Assembly: GCA_027485615.1 (NCBI GenBank)
Contig: JAIXQS010000056.1
Coordinates: 1-62,094, forward strand
Direction: 5' to 3'
Origin: Verrucomicrobiaceae bacterium
GTDB taxonomy: Bacteria > Verrucomicrobiota > Verrucomicrobiia > Verrucomicrobiales > Akkermansiaceae
DNA: 62,094 nt
Shown: positions 1 to 7,822 of the stretch, one piece after another
Numbering within the stretch: position 1 is the stretch's first letter
How the letters are laid out: every line of letters starts with the position of its first letter
Position numbers and translations under genes: made by a program
Notes under the pieces: model-generated
The model's database searches: none
Seen by the model: only the letters and a program-made list of their open reading frames with translations
Told to the model about the DNA's origin: nothing

Positions 1-2
1 AT

Positions 3-53
3 ATCGCCGTGAAGGAATCCACGGGGTTCACGACCTACGGCGATGTGATTTGA
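3..53 (+). CDS. Possible C-terminal end of a gene cut by the window edge
   Basis: One plus-strand frame is open from the window start to a TGA at 51-53 and would encode about 16 residues ending STGFTTYGDVI. It stops four bases before the inverted-repeat element. The piece is too short to assign a family, and calling it coding is a guess based on its position next to the element. Confidence 0.22.
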   Translation: MAVKESTGFTTYGDVI

Positions 54-56
54 TCC

Positions 57-229
57 GGTAGGGCTGATCCGGCTCGGTCGGCCCATTTCAAATACCCTAC
101 GCGCCGCTCACTCGGGCGGGAGTGAGATCACGAAGAAAAAAAGCCCGCCATACGGAGGTTTCAATCCCATTCCGTGATTACGGCTCCTCCGTTTTTGATC
201 AGGGCCGACCGAGCCGGATCAGCCCTACC
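57..229. repeat. 173-bp element with perfect 28-bp terminal inverted repeats
   Basis: Bases 57-84 (beginning GGTAGGGCTGATCC) are the exact reverse complement of 202-229 (ending GGATCAGCCCTACC). The 117-bp interior has a smaller hairpin, CTCACT at 107-112 with AGTGAG at 121-126, and no convincing ORF. Outside the ends a weak further pairing (ATCC left, GGAT right) exists with one unpaired base. No direct target-site duplication is visible. This fits a MITE-like non-autonomous element or a long-hairpin RNA. It lies just upstream of the vapBC promoter. Confidence 0.6.
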
Positions 230-251
230 AGGATGGGATGAGTTTCTCCGC

Positions 252-282
252 TTGACTGTATATCCCAGCATGTAGATACATA
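252..282 (+). promoter_or_regulatory. Predicted vapBC promoter, leaderless geometry
   Basis: A TTGACT -35 (252-257), a 17-nt spacer and GATACA -10 (275-280) end 7 nt before the vapB ATG at 288. Transcription would start at or next to the start codon, and no Shine-Dalgarno sequence fits between them. TGTATATC (257-264) and GATACATA (275-282) form an imperfect inverted repeat over the promoter, a plausible operator for the AbrB-type antitoxin. Confidence 0.45.
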
Positions 283-287
283 TCGGC

Positions 288-509
288 ATGAAAACCAAGA
301 TCTTCAAAAGCGGCAACTCGCTGGCCATCAGGTTGCCCAAGGCGCTGGAACTGACTTGCGGCCCGGCCTCCATCCATCGTGAGGGCGACAAAATCATCAT
401 CGAACAAGTAACTGAAACCGGCTGGCCGGAGGGATTTTTCGAAAGCGTGCGGATTTCCCGCAAGGACTTCGGACGCGAAAAAACCACCTACGAGGAAAAA
501 GCCTTATGA
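288..509 (+). CDS. VapB/MazE-like AbrB-fold antitoxin
   Basis: A 73-residue protein with the SpoVT/AbrB swapped-hairpin signature at its N-terminus (KIFKSGNSLAIRLPKAL, residues 4-20), the DNA-binding part in VapB/MazE antitoxins. The C-terminal half (WPEGFFESVRISRKDF onward) is the region that usually wraps the toxin. Its TGA overlaps the vapC ATG by 4 nt, so the two genes are translationally coupled. It is expected to neutralise the downstream PIN nuclease and to repress its own promoter. Family assignment is strong; the operator is inferred. Confidence 0.85.
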   Translation: MKTKIFKSGNSLAIRLPKALELTCGPASIHREGDKIIIEQVTETGWPEGFFESVRISRKDFGREKTTYEEKAL

Positions 510-907
510 AACGTCTCCTCGACACGAACGTCTGCATCGATGTCCTGCGCGGACGGAAAAAAGTCGTCGAGCGGCTTTCCGCCTGCCTGCCGAAAGACTG
601 CTTCATATCGGTCATCACCGAGTTCGAGCTGTTTCAAGGGGCGGATCGTGCCCCTGCCGGGCTTCGGGAAGAGGAGCGCGCCAAAGTCTCCCGCTTCGTC
701 GCCACACTACACATCCAGCCCTTCGATTCCGAATGCGCCCGCATCGCCGCCCGCCTCAATGCCGGATTGCTCAACCAAGGAACACCCATCGGCATCACTG
801 ACGTTTTCATCGCCGCCACCGGCCTCCGCCACAAGTGGACGGTCGTTACCAACAACACCAAGGATTTCCGCCGCATCGATGGCCTCGCCCTTGAGGACTG
901 GCGCTGA
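506..907 (+). CDS. VapC-type PIN-domain ribonuclease toxin
   Basis: A 133-residue PIN-domain protein. The usual acidic metal-binding residues are all visible: the Asp in LLDTNVCID near residue 6, the Glu in ITEFELF near 46, the Asp in GITDVFIAA near 96, and NNTKDF near 115. VapC toxins cut specific tRNA or rRNA sites. The length is normal and the gene looks intact. It starts inside the antitoxin stop codon (ATGA). The target RNA cannot be read from the sequence. Confidence 0.9.
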   Translation: MKRLLDTNVCIDVLRGRKKVVERLSACLPKDCFISVITEFELFQGADRAPAGLREEERAKVSRFVATLHIQPFDSECARIAARLNAGLLNQGTPIGITDVFIAATGLRHKWTVVTNNTKDFRRIDGLALEDWR

Positions 908-964
908 AAACACAGGCATCGTCTCGCAGAAAGGGCGCAAGGGAAGTTTTCCGTTACGCGGTGG

Positions 965-981
965 CTATTTGAAACAAATAG
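965..981. other. Small hairpin downstream of vapBC
   Basis: CTATTTG, AAA, CAAATAG is a perfect 7-bp stem with a 3-nt loop. A second weaker stem (GTTGCCG at 985-991 with CGGCAAC at 1007-1013) follows. Neither has a T-tract, so a rho-independent terminator is not supported. Otherwise 908-1015 shows nothing. Confidence 0.3.
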
Positions 982-1015
982 TTGGTTGCCGTATCCTCTA
1001 ACATGTCGGCAACGC

Positions 1016-1458
1016 TTACCACCAGAACCACAGTGATTTCTCGCCCTTTCCTATTGCCCAATCTCCTTGTCCAAGGGTGATATCCCGGATGCCGCGCTCG
1101 AAGTGATTCAGGCCATTCGCTCCCATTTCAATGATTACCTCCCATCGCACTCGGCTACCGTCCAGTGTTCATCGCAAGCCGCACGAAGGAATCTCAGCTC
1201 AAGCCGGATGGCGGGAATGCATCTCTGTCGGCAGCCTGGAACCGCGAGCCTCGTTGGTGTCGGGTCATCCAGCATGATTCCCTTTATTGCAGGATAATCC
1301 GCGTTCCGAAATCGTTCGATGAGACCGAGCAGGAAATCGCACCCCGCTCGATCCGCTGTCAGGTGATAGCCGCGGAAATTTTTCGGAAACTCCTCATAAT
1401 GCCAAAGGGAGATCGATCCTCGCTGCTTCCACTCTTTCCACTTTTCGGTGATGGCCAT
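1016..1458 (-). pseudogene. Frameshifted conserved hypothetical protein (ends in LWFWW)
   Basis: The first 107 residues, starting MAITEKWKEW, run from ATG at 1458 to a TAA near 1135. Shifting frame by one base near 1130-1137 recovers a continuation, VIIEMGANGLNHFERGIRD, and then GQGDWAIGKGEKSLWFWW before a TAA at 1016-1018. That tail looks like the conserved end of a family I recall from Verrucomicrobia and Planctomycetes: an HYxEFP start, TADxAGC, and a closing LWFWW. A one-base loss within GATGGGAGG explains the break. The function is unknown. A sequencing error is the alternative. Confidence 0.6.
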
Positions 1459-1490
1459 GCTTTCTGAAGGCTAAAGGAATTATCCCCGTG

Positions 1491-1769
1491 TCATTTCCTC
1501 CGCCCGCCGAGGATCTGCTCGAAAAGTTCGTAGATCACATCGCGGGTGTTGGCTTATTCGAGGAGGATTTCCTTTCCGGAAACCTGGCGGAAGAGGATGC
1601 GGATGCCGCCGATCCGCAGGCGGTTGAAGCCCTCGAGCGAACCCTGCAAGCCCTTGATGTCGCCCTTCCCTTTCGACAAGGCGCGCTATGCGGTGCGGAC
1701 GCGGCGCTTGGTTTGCGGGGGCAGGGCGCAGAGCCAGTCGGCGACCTGATCAGAGGCCGAAATTTTCAT
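1491..1769 (-). pseudogene. RelE-family toxin remnant with two in-frame stops
   Basis: Read from ATG at 1769, this gives MKISASDQVADWLCALPPQ, a TAG at 1686-1688 (codon 28), then GFNRLRIGGIRILFRQVSGK, a TAA at 1554-1556 (codon 72), then TRDVIYELFEQ and a TGA at 1491. The motifs GxxRLRIGxxRILF and RDVIYxL are those of RelE/ParE-fold mRNA interferases, and the length matches at 93 codons. It overlaps the upstream antitoxin remnant by 20 nt, as in an intact phd-relE pair. The two stops make a functional toxin unlikely. Confidence 0.75.
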
Positions 1770-2001
1770 CGTCGAGGTTCAGCGGACGGTATTGGGTTTT
1801 GCCGGCCTTGGCGGAGCGGATCGCGGTCATGGCGGCGTGATCGGCGAGGATGTCCATGGTTTCCATGAGCGCTTCGAAATCCTCCACCGGCATGGCGACG
1901 ACGACAGGCTGGTTGCGGTTGGCGATGACGAAGCGTTTGCCCGAGCGGCAGAGTTTCGTGAGGTTCGCCTAAGCCTCATCCATGTTGTACGTATCAGGCA
2001 T
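1750..2001 (-). pseudogene. Phd/YefM-type antitoxin remnant with an amber stop
   Basis: ATG at 2001 opens MPDTYNMDEA, an in-frame TAG follows at codon 11 (1969-1971), and the frame continues ANLTKLCRSGKRFVIANRNQ and PVVVAMPVEDFEALMETMD to a TGA at 1750-1752. This is the N-terminal DNA-binding fold of Phd/YefM antitoxins. The stop probably came from CAG (Gln), since EAxANL is usually EAQANL or similar. The overlap with the toxin frame and the gene order match a type II module. Confidence 0.75.
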
Positions 2002-2007
2002 GGTTTA

Positions 2008-2036
2008 TGTATAGACCGAAAATGATGTAAAATCAA
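2008..2036 (-). promoter_or_regulatory. Promoter of the decayed Phd/RelE module, leaderless geometry
   Basis: On the minus strand TTGATT (2031-2036), a 17-nt spacer and TATACA (2008-2013) form a near-consensus promoter. Only 6 nt (TAAACC) separate the -10 from the antitoxin ATG, so the transcript would start at the start codon. The promoter is intact although both genes carry stops. Confidence 0.5.
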
Positions 2037-2056
2037 ACTGCTAAATCCAGAGGACG

Positions 2057-2100
2057 GGAGACTACAAGTCTCCTGGACGGACTGGGACTGCAAGTCCCAG
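2057..2100. repeat. Pair of short palindromic modules downstream of thrS
   Basis: GGAGACT-ACA-AGTCTCC (2057-2073) and CTGGGACT-GCA-AGTCCCAG (2082-2100) are perfect hairpins with 7- and 8-bp arms and 3-nt loops. They lie just past the thrS stop. They resemble modules at 6500, 23525, 43383, 48330, 51382 and 62072. There is no T-tract. Confidence 0.6.
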
Positions 2101-2108
2101 CCACTTGC

Positions 2109-3983
2109 TTACAGCGAGCGGCTGGATATCTCGGTGAGGAGATCGTCGATGAACTGCTGGACGGTTTTTGTGATCGGCTGCTCCTCGCCGCGGATGCGGA
2201 CGGAGACGGTGCCTTGCTCGACTTCTTGCTGGCCGAGGATGGCCATGTTGGGGACGCGTTCCATGCGGGCGTTGCGGATTTTCGCGCCGACCTTTTCGGA
2301 GCTGCGGTCGACGGTTACGCGGACGCCCAGATCGGCAAGTTTGGCGGCGAGTTCCTCGGCAGCTTCCAGGGATTTCTCGGAAATGGGTAGGACGCGGACT
2401 TGTTCCGGGGCGAGCCAAGTCGGGAATTTCCCTTCGAAATGCTCGATCAGCAGTCCGGTGAACCTTTCCAATGATCCGAACGGGGCGCGGTGGATCATGA
2501 CGGGGATGTGCGGCTTGTTGTCCTCTCCGACATAGGAGAGCTTGAAGCGGACGGGCAGGTTGTAATCGACCTGGACGGTGCCGAGCTGCCAGTCGCGGCC
2601 GATGACGTCTTTCACGACGAAGTCGATCTTCGGGCCATAGAAGGCGGCCTCTCCGATTTCCTCGGTGTAACCGACGCCGAGATGAATCACGGCCTCGCGC
2701 AGCGCGGCCTCGGCCTTGTCCCAGTTTTCGGCGGAGCCGACGTATTTATCGGAGTCCGGATCGCGGAGGGAGAGGCGGACGCGGTAATCGTGCATGCCGA
2801 GGGTGTTGAGGACTTTTTTCACGAGGTCGAGGCAGCCTTTTACTTCCTCCGCCACCTGATCCGGGGTGCAGAAGAGGTGGGCATCGTCTTGGGTGAAACA
2901 GCGGACGCGGGTCATGCCGCCGAGTTCGCCGGATTGCTCCCAGCGATAGACCGTGCCGAACTCCGCGAGCCGCACCGGCAGATCGCGGTAGGAGTGATGG
3001 TCGCTCGCGAAGATCTTGATGTGGTGCGGGCAGTTCATCGGCTTGAGCAGGTAACCTTCGTAGGTTCCTTCGCTTAGGCCGTTGATGAGGGTGGCGCAGG
3101 TGGCGTCCTCGTCGGCGAGTTTTTCAAGGGTGTCCCGCTCGGCAATGGGGGCGAACTGGCTTTCCTGGTAGTAGGGGAAATGGCCGGAGGTGCGGTAGAG
3201 ATCGAGCTTGCCGATATGCGGGGTGAAGACCTGCGAGTAGCCCTGCTTGTCGAGCTCGGCGGTGATGAATTCCTGCAGCGCGCGGCGGATGAGGGCGCCT
3301 TTCGGTTTCCAGAGGATGAGGCCTTGGCCGACCATCTCGTCGATGTGGAAAAGCCCCAGCTCGCGGCCGAGGCGGCGGTGGTCGCGTTTTTTCGCCTCCT
3401 CAAGGCGGACGAGGTGGCTTTCCAGCTCCTCCTTGCTCTCGAACGCGGTGCCGTAGAGGCGCTGGAGCTGTCCTTTCGATTCATCGCCCATGTAGAAGGA
3501 CGACGAGACGGACATGAGCTTCACGTTCTTGCACTTCGAGGTGTAGCCGACATGCGGGCCGGCGCAGAGGTCGATGAAATCGCCGTTCTGGAAACAGGAG
3601 ATCTGCTCGCCTTCCGGGATCTTGTCGATGAGGTCGAGCTTGAAGCGGGAGGGGTTTCCCGGGCGCTCGGTGAGGCCGCCGAGGCGACCGGACTCCGCCA
3701 TTGCCTTCGCTTCCTCGCGGGAGATCGCCTTGTAATCGAACTTCTGATTCTCCTTGGCGATTTTCTTCATCTCCGCCTCGATTTTCTCGAAATCATCCGG
3801 CGTGATGCGGTGGGCCATCTCGAAATCGTAGTAGAAACCGCTCTCGATGGGCGGGCCGTAGGCGAACTGGGCATCGGGCCAGATGCGGAGGATGGCGGTG
3901 GCCATCACGTGCGCGGCGGAGTGGCGCACGCGCTCGAGGTCGGTCATCTGGGCGCGTTCGTCGAGAGTCTTGCGTTCGGACAT
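2109..3983 (-). CDS. thrS: Threonyl-tRNA synthetase lacking the N-terminal TGS domain
   Basis: A 624-residue class II enzyme charging tRNA-Thr. The N2 editing domain starts almost at once (HSAAHVMATA near residue 21; Cys and His of DLCAGPHV near 142). The catalytic core has the zinc ligands Cys in MNCPHHI, His in DDAHLF and His in MIHRAPFGS, plus a motif 2 YRWEQSGELGGMTRVRCF. The anticodon-binding domain is at the C-terminus. The usual 60-residue TGS domain is missing. I chose ATG 3983 (MSERKTL); an in-frame ATG at 4016 adds only 11 residues and would not restore TGS. It is transcribed divergently from ftsH. Confidence 0.95.
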   Translation of the reverse strand: MSERKTLDERAQMTDLERVRHSAAHVMATAILRIWPDAQFAYGPPIESGFYYDFEMAHRITPDDFEKIEAEMKKIAKENQKFDYKAISREEAKAMAESGRLGGLTERPGNPSRFKLDLIDKIPEGEQISCFQNGDFIDLCAGPHVGYTSKCKNVKLMSVSSSFYMGDESKGQLQRLYGTAFESKEELESHLVRLEEAKKRDHRRLGRELGLFHIDEMVGQGLILWKPKGALIRRALQEFITAELDKQGYSQVFTPHIGKLDLYRTSGHFPYYQESQFAPIAERDTLEKLADEDATCATLINGLSEGTYEGYLLKPMNCPHHIKIFASDHHSYRDLPVRLAEFGTVYRWEQSGELGGMTRVRCFTQDDAHLFCTPDQVAEEVKGCLDLVKKVLNTLGMHDYRVRLSLRDPDSDKYVGSAENWDKAEAALREAVIHLGVGYTEEIGEAAFYGPKIDFVVKDVIGRDWQLGTVQVDYNLPVRFKLSYVGEDNKPHIPVMIHRAPFGSLERFTGLLIEHFEGKFPTWLAPEQVRVLPISEKSLEAAEELAAKLADLGVRVTVDRSSEKVGAKIRNARMERVPNMAILGQQEVEQGTVSVRIRGEEQPITKTVQQFIDDLLTEISSRSL

Positions 3984-4138
3984 GGGGCGGCTTTTGAAGC
4001 AGGGAACGGGAAGCAAGTCAACCGTGGGGGAGGTCTTGTAGTTGGTCTTCGAGAAGCGAAAAAACCCCGCCTAGACATTTTCGGAGTGTCGACTAGTTTT
4101 TCCCACCCGAGAGGAAAGCCTCCGGAAAGACGCAGACC

Positions 4139-6490
4139 ATGTCCGATTCCCCGAACAACACCCCGCAACCCCCCAGCCCGAACCGCGCCTCCGGCGACAA
4201 CAACGGCTTCAACTGGCGGGTGCTCGCCCTTTTCAGTCTCGCCCTCGTGATCCTCGGGGTAGCCTTTTTCGGCCCGCAGATGAACCCGCAGGCGAAAGCA
4301 ATGAGCTATGCCGAGTTCCGCACCGCGCTCGACCAAGAGCGCGTGGTTCTGGAGAACCCGAAGCAACCGTTGACCGTCAACACCAGCGACACCGCCTTCG
4401 ACGCTACGATCACCGGCTGGGTGAAGCCGGAACTGTTGAAACCGAAGGACGCTGAGGCGATTCGCTCCGACTTCCGGGTTCCCGTGAACCTCGATCTCCA
4501 AGGCGAGGAGATCCGCGAACTGCTCGGCGAGAGCATCCGCATGGAGCGCGTGAGTGAGACTCCCATCGAAGGGGATGTGGAGACACTTGACCTCGCCCAA
4601 TTCCGCAAATCCCTCGCGCTCGGCGAGGTCAAGGCGAAGGATCTGCAGAACCCGCTCCGCATCCTCACCACGGATGACAGCTCAAACGCCATGTTGGCCG
4701 GCACCCGCGAGGTCATTGCGAACATGGAGGTTCCGAAAGGCGAGGACGGTAAGCCCAAGGCAGCCGAGCCTTTCTCCGTGAGCGTTTCCGCCAGCATCCT
4801 CGGCGGCGAACTCGAAGAGCTTCTCAAGGACAAGGCGAAATACAAACGCTCCTCCGACTACCTCAGCAAGGCGCTGTTCACTTTCCTGCCCTTCCTGCTT
4901 ATCATCCTATTGCTGTTCTTCCTTTTCCGCCAGCAGATGAAATCCGCCGGTCGCGGCGCGATGTCTTTCGGGAAATCCAAGGCGCGCCTGCTCACGATGG
5001 ATCGCAACAAGGTCACCTTCAAGGACGTGGCTGGCATCCAGGAGGCGAAGGAAGAGCTGTTCGAGATCGTAGATTTCCTCCGCGATCCCAAGAAATTCCA
5101 GAAACTCGGCGGCTCCATCCCCAAGGGCGTGCTGATGGTCGGCTCGCCGGGAACGGGAAAAACCCTGCTTGCACGTGCCATCGCCGGCGAGGCGGATGTG
5201 CCGTTCTTCTCGATCTCCGGATCGGACTTCGTGGAGATGTTCGTCGGTGTAGGTGCATCCCGCGTGCGCGACATGTTCGAACAGGGGAAAAAGAACGCGC
5301 CCTGCCTGATTTTCATCGATGAGATCGATGCCGTCGGACGTCACCGCGGCCACGGCATGGGCGGCGGACACGACGAGCGCGAGCAAACGCTCAACCAGCT
5401 CCTTGTGGAAATGGACGGCTTCGACACCCAGGAAGGTGTGATCATCATCGCAGCCACCAACCGCCCCGACGTTCTCGACCCGGCGCTGCTGCGCCCCGGC
5501 CGTTTTGACCGTCAGGTCACCGTTTCCCTTCCCGATGTGAACGGGCGAGAGGAAATCCTCCGCGTCCATGTGAAGAAGATCAAACTCGCCGCGAACACCG
5601 ACCTCGCGACGATCGCTCGTGGCACGCCCGGTTTCTCCGGAGCCGAACTGGCAAACCTAGTCAACGAGGCCGCTCTCCTCGCCGCCCGGAAAGGCCTCAC
5701 CGCCGTCACCCTCGCGGAAATGGAAGAGGCGCGCGACAAGGTGCGCTGGGGTCGTGAGCGCCGCTCGCTCGCCATGTCCGACAAGGAAAAGATCGGCACC
5801 GCCTGGCATGAGGCCGGTCACGCCTACCTGAACATGGTGCTGCCGCACACCCATCCGTTGCACAAGGTCACCATCATCCCCCGCGGCCCCTTCCTCGGCG
5901 CGACGATGTTCCTGCCCGACGGCGACAAGTATTCCACCCAGAAAAAGGAAGCGCTCGCGAGCCTCATCGTCACGATGGGCGGCCGCATTGCGGAAGGTTT
6001 CCACTCGGACGACGTTTCCAACGGAGCCTCCGGTGACATCCGCCAGGCGACCTCGCTCGCCCGCAACATGGTCTGCGAATGGGGCATGTCCGATGTCCTG
6101 GGCATGGTCGAATATGGCGAGGGCGACAGCCCCGTCTTCCTCGCCCGCGATATGACCAAGAGCCGCAACTACTCCGAGGAAACCGCCCGGGTCATCGACG
6201 GCGAAATTAAAAAGTTCATCGATAGCGCCTTCAACCAGGCGACGCGTATCCTCACCGAGAACCGCGATGTCGTTGAAAAGATCGCACTTGCGCTCCTCGA
6301 ATACGAGACACTCGACGCCAATCACCTGCGCGACATCATCGACTACGGGGAAATGAAAAATCCGCCAACCGCCCCCAAGCCGCCTCCGGTTCCCGACTCC
6401 CTGTCGAAAAAACCGGCTCCCAAGAAAGCCGAGAATGACAGGCCCGAGGATGACGGCCCGATCCCGGGCGCGGTAGGTGCTCCGGCTTAG
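4139..6490 (+). CDS. ftsH: FtsH ATP-dependent zinc metalloprotease
   Basis: A 783-residue membrane-anchored AAA+ protease that degrades misfolded membrane proteins and selected regulators. Two transmembrane segments (about residues 25-45 and 240-262) flank an extended periplasmic domain of roughly 195 residues. The AAA module has Walker A GSPGTGKT, Walker [10 protein letters not shown] and an [19 protein letters not shown] second region of homology. The protease has HEAGH followed by the later Asp in [11 protein letters not shown]. The tail is rich in proline and lysine. It is longer than the E. coli enzyme (about 644), mainly through the periplasmic domain. The upstream region has no obvious Shine-Dalgarno sequence. 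Confidence 0.96.
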   Translation: MSDSPNNTPQPPSPNRASGDNNGFNWRVLALFSLALVILGVAFFGPQMNPQAKAMSYAEFRTALDQERVVLENPKQPLTVNTSDTAFDATITGWVKPELLKPKDAEAIRSDFRVPVNLDLQGEEIRELLGESIRMERVSETPIEGDVETLDLAQFRKSLALGEVKAKDLQNPLRILTTDDSSNAMLAGTREVIANMEVPKGEDGKPKAAEPFSVSVSASILGGELEELLKDKAKYKRSSDYLSKALFTFLPFLLIILLLFFLFRQQMKSAGRGAMSFGKSKARLLTMDRNKVTFKDVAGIQEAKEELFEIVDFLRDPKKFQKLGGSIPKGVLMVGSPGTGKTLLARAIAGEADVPFFSISGSDFVEMFVGVGASRVRDMFEQGKKNAPCLIFIDEIDAVGRHRGHGMGGGHDEREQTLNQLLVEMDGFDTQEGVIIIAATNRPDVLDPALLRPGRFDRQVTVSLPDVNGREEILRVHVKKIKLAANTDLATIARGTPGFSGAELANLVNEAALLAARKGLTAVTLAEMEEARDKVRWGRERRSLAMSDKEKIGTAWHEAGHAYLNMVLPHTHPLHKVTIIPRGPFLGATMFLPDGDKYSTQKKEALASLIVTMGGRIAEGFHSDDVSNGASGDIRQATSLARNMVCEWGMSDVLGMVEYGEGDSPVFLARDMTKSRNYSEETARVIDGEIKKFIDSAFNQATRILTENRDVVEKIALALLEYETLDANHLRDIIDYGEMKNPPTAPKPPPVPDSLSKKPAPKKAENDRPEDDGPIPGAVGAPA

Positions 6491-6499
6491 TCAGGGAAA

Positions 6500-6588
6500 G
6501 GAACCGCGATTTAGAAATCGCGACCTGCCCAGCGAAACACCAGCAAAGCCCACACCCGTTGCAGACGTGGTTTCCAAACCACGGTTCC
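6500..6588. repeat. Inverted pair of 23-nt hairpin modules between ftsH and lpxB
   Basis: Module 1 (6500-6522, plus) begins GGAACC and forms a stem CGCGATTT / AAATCGCG. Module 2 (6566-6588, minus) is the same unit read on the other strand: GGAACC, then CGTGGTTT / AAACCACG with a GG centre. A third copy ends the window at 62072-62094. Arm bases differ between copies, but both arms change together, so pairing is kept. Lying between convergent genes, the pair could act as a transcript end or 3' stabiliser. Confidence 0.65.
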
Positions 6589-6593
6589 TTCCT

Positions 6594-7742
6594 TCAAAGC
6601 CACTCAGCCACCCTCTCCGCCGCGCGGCGGTGGGTGCCGCGTTCGCCGAGTTTCGCGCTGACCTCGCCCAAGCGTGCGACGAGTGCCTCGCGTTTCCCAT
6701 CGTTCGAGAGGATATCCCTCACCCACGCGCTGACCTCCGGTGCGGCGGCATCCGCTTGGATGAATTCCTCCACGACCTTTTCGCCCGCGAGGATGTTCAC
6801 GATGCCGATGTATTTGATCTTCACCAGCATCTTGCCCAGGAAATAGGTCGTCCAAGCCATTCGATAAACGAGGCAGTAGGGCAGCCCGAAGCATGCCGCC
6901 TCAAGGGTGGCCGTGCCACTGGCGATCACGCCGCAGGCCGCGCGCTGCATGAGTTCGTGGCTGCCGCCGTCGGTCAGGGTGATCCAATCCTCCGCGCCCG
7001 CTGCCGCGATCATCCCACGCATGGTGCGGGCGAGTTTGGGTGTCGCGGCCGGAACCGAAAATTTCAGGTCGCCGCGCCATCTCCGCAGCGTGAGCGCGGT
7101 TTCCAGCATCATCGGGAAAAGCTTCGCGATCTCACGCTCCCGGCTGCCGGGGAAGAGGCCGATCAGGTTCGGATCGCGTCCGCCCTCAATCCGCTTTTCC
7201 GATAGCTCGTCCACCAGCGGATGGCCAACGTGGGTGGTTTTCAGTCCGGCGTTTTGGAAAATGGCTTTCTCGAAAGGGAACAGGCAGAGCATCTCGTCGA
7301 GGAGATCGACCATTTTCGGGATGCGCTTCTTGTTCCATGCCCAGACCTGCGGGCTGATGTAATATACCTGCCTCGTGTCCGGTAGGGCTTCCTTCACCGC
7401 CTTTGAGAAACGCAAGTTGAAGCCGGGATAATCGACGAGGAGGAGCACATCCGGTTTTTGGCTTTTGATCTCCTCCAGCATTTCCTCAAACCGCTCCTTG
7501 AACCAGCCGTAGCGTTTCAGCACCTCGATCACACCCATCACCGCCGCGTCCTCCACCCAGTCCTTCGTCGCGCCGCCGCTGACCTCTTTCATTTCCGGCC
7601 CGCCTGCGCCGCGCATCTCCAGTGGCCCCGCCATCACCGTGAGTTCGCGCAACAGCCCTGCGCCATGCGCGTCCCCGCTCATTTCCCCGGCGACAACATA
7701 GATCCGCTTCACGGAAAAAAACCTACCCAATCCGCTGCCCAC
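6594..7742 (-). CDS. lpxB: Lipid-A-disaccharide synthase
   Basis: A 382-residue GT19 glycosyltransferase joining UDP-diacylglucosamine and lipid X to form the lipid A disaccharide, at the inner face of the cytoplasmic membrane. Family motifs are clear: VVAGEMSGDAHGA at the N-terminus, LLVDYPGFNLRFSK, YYISPQVWAWNKKRI, LFPGSREREI and GTATLEAACFGLPYCLVY. The GTG at 7742 has a GGAGG 7 nt upstream and was chosen; a second GTG at 7712 (VKRIYVVAGE) would match the usual family start. It indicates an LPS-type outer membrane. It is convergent with ftsH. Confidence 0.95.
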   Translation of the reverse strand: MGSGLGRFFSVKRIYVVAGEMSGDAHGAGLLRELTVMAGPLEMRGAGGPEMKEVSGGATKDWVEDAAVMGVIEVLKRYGWFKERFEEMLEEIKSQKPDVLLLVDYPGFNLRFSKAVKEALPDTRQVYYISPQVWAWNKKRIPKMVDLLDEMLCLFPFEKAIFQNAGLKTTHVGHPLVDELSEKRIEGGRDPNLIGLFPGSREREIAKLFPMMLETALTLRRWRGDLKFSVPAATPKLARTMRGMIAAAGAEDWITLTDGGSHELMQRAACGVIASGTATLEAACFGLPYCLVYRMAWTTYFLGKMLVKIKYIGIVNILAGEKVVEEFIQADAAAPEVSAWVRDILSNDGKREALVARLGEVSAKLGERGTHRRAAERVAEWL

Positions 7743-7822
7743 GCTTCAACCTCCAATCCGGCCACGGGACGGTTCCGTGAGAAAACCGCTAATAAAACAC
7801 AACCCCGCCCCGTATCCCCACC

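Noticed and set aside
1488..2025. Plus-strand ORFs at 1488-1868 and 1792-2025.
   Set aside because: The minus strand there encodes recognisable but broken Phd and RelE sequences, which explain the coding-like bias.
3984..4016. An upstream ATG for thrS.
   Set aside because: It adds only 11 residues that match nothing and does not supply the missing TGS domain.
4017..4138. A promoter between divergent thrS and ftsH.
   Set aside because: Candidate hexamers (for example TAGACA) lack a convincing partner at the right spacing.
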